A stretch of 19,882 nucleotides of DNA from assembly GCA_002427475.1 (NCBI GenBank), contig DIRG01000045.1, positions 1-19,882 of the forward strand, read 5' to 3'. The number at the start of each line of letters is the position of its first letter. Position 1 is the first letter of the stretch. Position numbers and translations under genes: made by a program. The notes under the pieces were generated by a model, which saw only the letters and a list, made by a program, of their open reading frames with translations, was not told the DNA's origin and did no database searches. The stretch is from Mageeibacillus sp. UBA5442 (GTDB lineage Bacteria; Bacillota; Clostridia; Saccharofermentanales; DTU023). Shown one piece after another: positions 15,520-19,882 of the stretch.

Positions 15520-16070
15520 CTAAAGTTTCCCTTCTCGCCTTTGCGGCCTGAGCCGCGACCGGGTCCGCGGCCACCCCCATGATGTCGGCGCTTGCCTCTA
15601 CCTCTGCCTCTGTCCTCTCCCGAGACCCCCTGCTCTTCAAAGAAGGCAATCAGCTTTTCGCTGCTTGCTATGAACTGGTCTCGCTCTTCCTCGCTGAGCA
15701 CGGCATTTATCTTTGCCCGTCTCTCTTCATAGTGACGTGAACTCTCGGCCAGCGTTTCACTACCTTTCTCCGTCATGCTAACGTTGACATAGCGTGAATC
15801 GTCGGCATCCTTTTCGCGCCTGATTAGTTCGAGCGCTTCCATCTTGGCCAAAATCTCCGTGACGGATCCCGGCCGAATGTCCAAAGCTTCGGCAATGTCG
15901 CCGGTGCGCATGCTTTCGTTTTTCTGCAGTAGATGCAGCACACGCATTGTGCCCCGTGGCGGATGACCCGCACCTCTTCTTTTGCCCGAACTGCGACGAG
16001 CCATGCGCGACAGGCGCAGAACATATTCCATTAAATCTTTTTCTTGATTTTGTTTTCTATTGATTTCCAT
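15516..16070 (-). CDS. MarR-family transcriptional regulator with Gly/Arg/His-rich tail
   Basis: This is a 184-residue MarR-type regulator. The winged helix-turn-helix is at about residues 42-100: TGDIAEALDIRPGSVTEILAKMEAL forms the helix pair and REKDADDSRYVNVSMTEKG the wing. C-terminal helices (about 103-146) provide the dimer interface. The last 34 residues (151-184) are low-complexity Gly/Arg/His/Lys sequence, unusual for the family. The ATG has a strong GGAGG site (16077-16081) 6 nt upstream. It overlaps the ABC exporter gene by 4 nt, the usual layout of a MarR repressor with its target exporter. The perfect promoter with embedded palindromes just upstream suggests it represses its own operon. 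The inducing ligand is unknown. Confidence 0.92.
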   Translation of the reverse strand: MEINRKQNQEKDLMEYVLRLSRMARRSSGKRRGAGHPPRGTMRVLHLLQKNESMRTGDIAEALDIRPGSVTEILAKMEALELIRREKDADDSRYVNVSMTEKGSETLAESSRHYEERRAKINAVLSEEERDQFIASSEKLIAFFEEQGVSGEDRGRGRGKRRHHGGGRGPGRGSGRKGEKGNFS

Positions 16071-16097
16071 ATTAATCCTCCAATAAATCTAAATCGC

Positions 16098-16140
16098 TAA
16101 GGTACCTTTGCATTATATTGAGGTACCTTAACATTGTCAA
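16098..16140 (-). promoter_or_regulatory. consensus promoter with twin palindromic operator for marR-ABC operon
   Basis: On the minus strand TTGACA (16135-16140) and TATAAT (16112-16117), both perfect consensus, are separated by 17 bp. Two copies of a GGTACC-centred palindrome form a perfect 10-bp inverted repeat, TAAGGTACCT (16098-16107) and AGGTACCTTA (16121-16130). One lies in the -35/-10 spacer and one just downstream of the -10 box. This is the geometry of repressor sites that block RNA polymerase, and the MarR protein encoded directly downstream is the obvious candidate to bind them. Confidence 0.88.
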
Positions 16141-16193
16141 ATGAGAGGACAAAAGAAACAAAAACTAAAATTATTAGAGAGAGAGCAGACCGT

Positions 16194-17081
16194 CTATCCG
16201 CCCTGATACCACGTGGGCACAACATTCTTCATATTGTCGTACCAGCCTAGAACATCCTCAGCTTGATCTAACATGACTTGGACCTGTCCTTCTCCGAAGG
16301 GTATCGCCCAAGGTACTGCCGAAAGCGTATTGCTGCTGATGTAAAAAGCCAACAGTTGCCAAAACTCAAACGGCACTTCGTGTTCAAAATAGCCGTCGAC
16401 CTGACCGGACGCAAAAGCCGGCACCGTCTGTGCCGACCACACAATGCGGTTAAACTCTTCCCAAGGATCGCCATAGTCATAGCGATCGAAGTCAATGATA
16501 ATCAGCTTGCCATCCTCGATCATCATGTTCTTGTGATGATAATCACCATGCTGAAAACACTGCGGCCTATCCGCCAGCAAGTGGCGGTTGCTCTCAATAT
16601 AGGAAATCAGATGCTCAGCACCGGCAAATTGAATGGGGCAGGAGCGATACAATTCAATTTTGCGATCAGATTTAGCGCCAAATCTCGTCTGCCAGTCCGG
16701 AAGATCACAAGGAGCAGGCAGACTATGTATCAGCTTGAGCTGCCTGCCGGACTCTAAGCCATAGGCGTACTGCTGAGACTCGCTTAAGAGAGGAAGCACA
16801 TTATCCGCATCCTCACCCTCAACCCAAGTATAAAGCGAATGGACACCTCCGTCGCAGCTGTCATATTCCAAAGGCCGTGGCATATTTACGCCTAAATCCA
16901 CCAAGCTCTTCTGCAGTTCAAATATTTCCTCCACACGTGATGCCTTTGCGGCAGGAGTAATCCGCAGCAAATATTTGCTTCCATCCGCAGTCGTGACGCA
17001 GTACTTCGAGTCGCCCGACCAGCCGAGTTTTATCTCTTTTTTGCTAACAAAAATAAAATCAGACACAATCCACCCGGACAC
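16194..17081 (-). CDS. aminoglycoside-phosphotransferase-fold kinase (APH family)
   Basis: This 295-residue protein has the APH/choline-kinase-like fold. The N-lobe is at about residues 10-95, with a GWSGDSKYCV nucleotide loop. The catalytic loop is HGDYHHKN (178-185; Asp180 is the expected base, Asn185 a metal ligand), and the DFD metal motif is IIIDFDRYDYGDPWEEF (Asp197, Asp199). All key residues are present. The family phosphorylates small molecules such as aminoglycosides, macrolides, sugars or choline, and the substrate cannot be told from this sequence. The start is GTG at 17079-17081; a second GTG at 17064-17066, with GGTGG a few bases upstream, would shorten it by five residues. It follows the GNAT gene by 11 nt and is probably cotranscribed with it. 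Confidence 0.87.
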   Translation of the reverse strand: MSGWIVSDFIFVSKKEIKLGWSGDSKYCVTTADGSKYLLRITPAAKASRVEEIFELQKSLVDLGVNMPRPLEYDSCDGGVHSLYTWVEGEDADNVLPLLSESQQYAYGLESGRQLKLIHSLPAPCDLPDWQTRFGAKSDRKIELYRSCPIQFAGAEHLISYIESNRHLLADRPQCFQHGDYHHKNMMIEDGKLIIIDFDRYDYGDPWEEFNRIVWSAQTVPAFASGQVDGYFEHEVPFEFWQLLAFYISSNTLSAVPWAIPFGEGQVQVMLDQAEDVLGWYDNMKNVVPTWYQGG

Positions 17082-17092
17082 AAGCCTAGCCC

Positions 17093-17608
17093 CTAGAGGT
17101 CCAGAGTATACTCGAGTTCAACACTTACCTTGCTGGAAGACACATTGTTGCGATCTGAAGTTCGCCCAACTTCTTTCATTCCCAGCTTTTCCATCAAATG
17201 GCTGGAGCGAATATTCTCACCATCGCAGTGAGCAATGATGCGTTTGGCGCCCAGCTCGTCCCTAGTAAAAGCCACAAGAGCTGTAGCGGCTTCAAAAGCG
17301 TAACCTTGGCCCCAGTAACGACGATCGAGAATCCAGCCGAGCTCAAAAACTCCATCTTCCCCCTTGCGAGAAGTTGACATAGCTCCTATGTGCGTGTCGC
17401 CGAGCATGATCGCAAATTCATAAAAATGCGGAATTGGCTGAAACCACTCTCTCTCGGCACGTTGCAGAAAAGCCATCGTATCCTCAATCGTCTCATTAGG
17501 CAGGTTAATCATGTAGCGCGTGTTTTCGGGATCACTAGCATAAACATGAGTAGAATATAAATTAGCCATGGTCTGTGGAATTAATCTCAAGCGTTCTGTC
17601 TGAAGCAC
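17093..17608 (-). CDS. GNAT-family N-acetyltransferase (RimJ/RimL type)
   Basis: This 171-residue protein starts LQTERLRLIP, typical of the RimJ/RimL-like GNAT subgroup. The acetyl-CoA-binding motif is RRYWGQGYAFEA (96-107), followed by the C-terminal pattern AKRIIAHCDGENIRSSHLMEKLGM. Length fits the family. The start is GTG (17606-17608), strongly supported by a GGAGG site 6 nt upstream. Such enzymes acetylate protein N-termini, amino acids or drugs; the acceptor here is unknown. It is the first gene of a two-gene unit with the APH-like kinase. Confidence 0.9.
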   Translation of the reverse strand: MLQTERLRLIPQTMANLYSTHVYASDPENTRYMINLPNETIEDTMAFLQRAEREWFQPIPHFYEFAIMLGDTHIGAMSTSRKGEDGVFELGWILDRRYWGQGYAFEAATALVAFTRDELGAKRIIAHCDGENIRSSHLMEKLGMKEVGRTSDRNNVSSSKVSVELEYTLDL

Positions 17609-17642
17609 AAGCTACCTCCAAGTTTCGGTCTGCGATAGAGAA

Positions 17643-17671
17643 ATCCTAGCTTATTTTGGCCTTGTTGTCAG
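17643..17671 (-). promoter_or_regulatory. candidate promoter of GNAT-APH unit
   Basis: On the minus strand CTGACA (17666-17671) and TAGGAT (17643-17648) are separated by 17 bp, about 35 nt upstream of the GTG start of the acetyltransferase gene. Each box has one mismatch to consensus. It lies in the only gap between this unit and the preceding gene. Confidence 0.5.
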
Positions 17672-17685
17672 CACTATTGGACACT

Positions 17686-18519
17686 CTAAAAAAAGCTCAC
17701 TTGTTTACTCTCTTGTGGCATCGGTGGATAGTAAACACCAATGATAATAAATGGATTGGCGGCAAAATTATGATATTTTAAAGTTGTTCCTAGAAAGAAA
17801 TATAAATCTCGATTTAAAAAATAGTCGTAGTACTTTTCTTTAACTTTCGCAACTGCCAGAGTTTCGTCATTCGTTCTTTTGAGACAGTTTAGATACAACA
17901 TTCCTATTTCCCAATCCACTATCATCAGCTTGGATTTCTTGCCAGTATCATCCTCAAAACTATAGGAAAACTTGTAAGGAATCTTCTGCACTACACGAAA
18001 TTCTTCCTCGAGTTCCTCGATAGTCTTAAATAGATCTAACTGTTTAGTTTGCCATTGAAGGCTTTCTAACTTTTTCTGGTTCCATTCCCTGCTGTCAGGC
18101 TCAATAACGAGATCAAGGATTCGCGTTGGTTTGAAAATGGCGAGTGAAGTCCGAGAAGGTGATTTAGCTTCTGCTATGAGAGCAGCCAAATTGGTGTACA
18201 CCGGTGTATTCTTGAATATGATTTGTTGCCGCTCATTCCAATTAGCTTTTCTTGGTTTTGGTTCAACAACTAATGTGTTTGTATTAGGACGGTAAGATTC
18301 TGGCCGAAAGTCTGAAAAGTTACGCTCAGCTTCCATCTCGACCCATGAATATTTAGGGTATTTCTGTTCATCATTGAGAAGTCTAAACGGCATGGGGTAC
18401 AGGCGTATCCACGAGCCGTCATCTAGGACTCCTGCTGTGCACACCAACTCCGAATATTTCTCTGAAATAGTCGGATAAGTTTTGACCAAAATAAAAACGC
18501 GCTTTTTCTTCATGATCAC
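17686..18519 (-). CDS. unrecognised protein, partner of DUF488 gene
   Basis: I do not recognise a named family for this 277-residue protein. It is soluble, with no signal peptide or membrane helix. The N-terminal third looks like a compact beta-rich domain (VFILVKTYPTISEKYSELVC, then AGVLDDGSWIRLYPMPFRLL). A charged middle part carries a DFRPESYRPN motif, and a second beta-rich part follows near the C-terminus (about 195-270). Two small beta-barrel or OB-like domains are possible, but that is an impression. The start is GTG at 18517-18519, overlapping the upstream stop as GTGA; ATG at 18511-18513 is a near alternative and removes two residues. Overlap with the DUF488 gene implies translational coupling and a shared job, possibly nucleic-acid related. 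Confidence 0.75.
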   Translation of the reverse strand: MIMKKKRVFILVKTYPTISEKYSELVCTAGVLDDGSWIRLYPMPFRLLNDEQKYPKYSWVEMEAERNFSDFRPESYRPNTNTLVVEPKPRKANWNERQQIIFKNTPVYTNLAALIAEAKSPSRTSLAIFKPTRILDLVIEPDSREWNQKKLESLQWQTKQLDLFKTIEELEEEFRVVQKIPYKFSYSFEDDTGKKSKLMIVDWEIGMLYLNCLKRTNDETLAVAKVKEKYYDYFLNRDLYFFLGTTLKYHNFAANPFIIIGVYYPPMPQESKQVSFF

Positions 18520-19394
18520 ACATCCGCACTTTTTACTTTATGCGTGCTAACGATATTATCCCTAATGATATGTCGATGACACATGTCAGGTTCAAGCTCA
18601 AAGCACATCAATGCGATACGCTCGTGCAGCTGGAGTAGTGCGTAAACCTCATCAAGTGAAGTTTCCCTACTTGGAAGTGTCTTTTCGTAATCTGCGAAGA
18701 GGTTCTTGTAGTCATCTGAAGTTTCAAGCGAGCTTCGCTGGGATGATTCAATGCCGAGATCAGGGATATGAAGGTACTTAATCCCAACCGCATTAGTGAT
18801 GTGTTCAAGTTTTCTCTTAGAAAATCCAAACTTGCGGCTTAAGGGGTTTTTCCGTACGTCGCATACCAAACGTACATCGTTATGTATTAAGGTATTAATG
18901 AAAGTCTCAATGCTTTTCCCCTCATAGCCAATAGTAAATAAAGTTTGCTTAGTCTTCGCGTAAGCTTCTCTCTCTGAGATAAACCGTTTTAACTCGTCTC
19001 CTTGAAATAGGCGAGATAGAATTTCGCTGTTGATCGTATAGTAAGGATACTCACGATATGTGCGACGGATAAGTGCATCGCCGCGCTCTCTAGCTATCTG
19101 AAAAGAATCCTCTTTTGCGTAATCTCCAGCAGCTTTAATCATTTTGCTTCCCTCTACATAATCCACGTTAACAAAACCATTCCTTTGCAGAACATCCAAA
19201 TCTTTTTCAAGCTGAAACGAATATGAGCCAAATTTGTATGGAACAAATTCATAATACTTCGAATCATTTTTCATCGTGTAAAGGAAAATCAGCTTTTGCA
19301 AGTCATTAGCTGACACGGATCTGTTAATTTGACGGACGAAAGACAACAAAAAGCGTTGCCGTTTGTATGTTGGTTGTTTTACAGCAGCGCTCAT
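18516..19394 (-). CDS. DUF488 protein with extra N-terminal domain
   Basis: The C-terminal half (about residues 152-285) is a DUF488 domain, with TIGYEGKS (154-161), CDVRKNPLSRKFGFSKRKL (178-196), YLHIPDLG (207-214) and CFELEPDMCHRH (264-275). DUF488 has conserved Cys, Arg and His residues suggestive of an enzyme, but its reaction is unknown. The N-terminal part (about 10-140) is a separate, mainly helical domain (NDLQKLIFLYT, then EFVPYKFGSYSFQLEKDLDVL), reminiscent of winged-helix or antitoxin-associated (SocA/Panacea-like) domains; that is tentative. An in-frame ATG at 19421 is possible, but the ATG at 19392-19394 has a good GAGGTG site 7 nt upstream, giving 292 residues. It overlaps the next gene by 4 nt. 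Confidence 0.85.
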   Translation of the reverse strand: MSAAVKQPTYKRQRFLLSFVRQINRSVSANDLQKLIFLYTMKNDSKYYEFVPYKFGSYSFQLEKDLDVLQRNGFVNVDYVEGSKMIKAAGDYAKEDSFQIARERGDALIRRTYREYPYYTINSEILSRLFQGDELKRFISEREAYAKTKQTLFTIGYEGKSIETFINTLIHNDVRLVCDVRKNPLSRKFGFSKRKLEHITNAVGIKYLHIPDLGIESSQRSSLETSDDYKNLFADYEKTLPSRETSLDEVYALLQLHERIALMCFELEPDMCHRHIIRDNIVSTHKVKSADV

Positions 19395-19436
19395 TTTTCT
19401 ACACCTCACCTCAATGGTCATATAGCTCTTAATTAA

Positions 19437-19465
19437 ATATTATTGATCTTGATCCTGTTCGTCAA
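19437..19465 (-). promoter_or_regulatory. promoter of the DUF488 two-gene unit
   Basis: On the minus strand TTGACG (19460-19465) and TAATAT (19437-19442) are separated by 17 bp, about 40 nt upstream of the chosen ATG. The remaining gap to the ABC-F-like gene (about 19466-19618) shows no further gene or clear terminator. Confidence 0.65.
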
Positions 19466-19618
19466 ACACCGACAATACAAAGAAATGGCACTATAAATAT
19501 TTTGCAGTAAACTACTTTCTCCGTGTCCGGACTCAGGGGTTCACTACAATTTTTGCGAAGGTCTTTTACTAATCCCAGCCATAGCGAAAAATTAGCAAAC
19601 GCAGCCATATTTTTTTCA

Positions 19619-19882
19619 TCAAATCATCTGTAACTTTTTATCCTTAATTTCCCATATCTCCTCTGCAATTGTCTGCAAAAAATAGCTGTCATGGCTACAA
19701 AAAAGCATGCTGCCTTCAAAGTCAAGCAGAAGTGATTCAATCGCCTCATAGGAAGGAATATCGAGATAATTGCTCGGCTCGTCGATCAGCAGAACATTGC
19801 AATCTGAAATAAACAATTTCGCAAAACTTAATTTGCTGAGCTCACCACCGGAGAGGACACCGGCTCTTTTATCCACTACGTG
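19619..19882 (-). CDS. ABC-F-like ATPase, C-terminal fragment (cut by window edge)
   Basis: Only the last 87 codons are present; the reading frame runs open to the right edge. Visible are the ABC signature LSGGELSK, Walker B with LLIDEPSNYLD and the H-loop CSHD, followed by a short C-terminus. The NYLD after the catalytic Glu and the absence of any membrane part fit ABC-F proteins (ribosome-associated; includes antibiotic target-protection factors), but a soluble ATPase subunit of a transporter cannot be excluded from the fragment. Which ABC-F subgroup it belongs to cannot be told without the linker between the two ATPase domains. Confidence 0.85.
   Translation of the reverse strand, partial: HVVDKRAGVLSGGELSKLSFAKLFISDCNVLLIDEPSNYLDIPSYEAIESLLLDFEGSMLFCSHDSYFLQTIAEEIWEIKDKKLQMI

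Noticed and set aside
19395..19421. upstream in-frame ATG of the DUF488 gene
   Set aside because: Only a weak AAGAG precedes it, while the ATG at 19392-19394 has GAGGTG at good spacing; the longer form would encode the ribosome binding site as protein.

Overview
The window looks like a chromosomal segment of a Gram-positive bacterium of the Bacillota (probably Clostridia). Base composition is moderately low in GC, ribosome binding sites are strong GGAG-type, promoters are sigma-A-like with 17-bp spacers, there are intrinsic terminators, and the surface proteins are held by membrane helices as in a monoderm cell. Genus cannot be settled from the sequence. Almost everything is on the minus strand; the only plus-strand gene is a small membrane protein near 13.4 kb.

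Positions 98-13085, read leftward, form one apparent operon. A promoter at about 13057-13085 is followed by a clear cobalamin (B12) riboswitch aptamer (12829-12978), a hairpin-rich expression platform and an intrinsic terminator (12741-12771). The genes are: a MoxR-type AAA+ ATPase; a 1941-residue membrane-anchored surface protein with cadherin-like sandwich domains, a PQQ-type beta-propeller and an Ig-like domain; a 708-residue membrane-anchored protein ending in a DUF4430 domain, the family of the C-terminal domain of intrinsic factor and transcobalamin; a DUF58 protein; and a membrane transglutaminase-like protein whose catalytic Cys is Ser and whose catalytic Asp is Glu. The B12 riboswitch together with a transcobalamin-type domain suggests an undescribed Gram-positive surface system for catching or handling cobalamin or related corrinoids. 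This is the main find of the window.

Positions 13144-13697 hold a DUF2500 membrane protein with its own promoter. Its intrinsic terminator lies inside the 3' end of the convergent ABC transporter gene.

Positions 13660-16140 hold an autoregulated-looking MarR regulator and a full-length half-size ABC exporter, overlapping by 4 nt. The promoter is perfect consensus and carries two copies of a GGTACC-centred palindrome.

Positions 16194-17671 hold a GNAT acetyltransferase followed by an aminoglycoside-phosphotransferase-fold kinase. Positions 17686-19465 hold a two-gene unit: a DUF488 protein with an extra N-terminal domain, and an unrecognised 277-residue partner overlapping it by 4 nt. The right edge cuts an ABC-F-like ATPase gene. 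The right third therefore has several genes of drug-export, drug-modification or ribosome-protection type, while the left two thirds is the B12-controlled surface operon.
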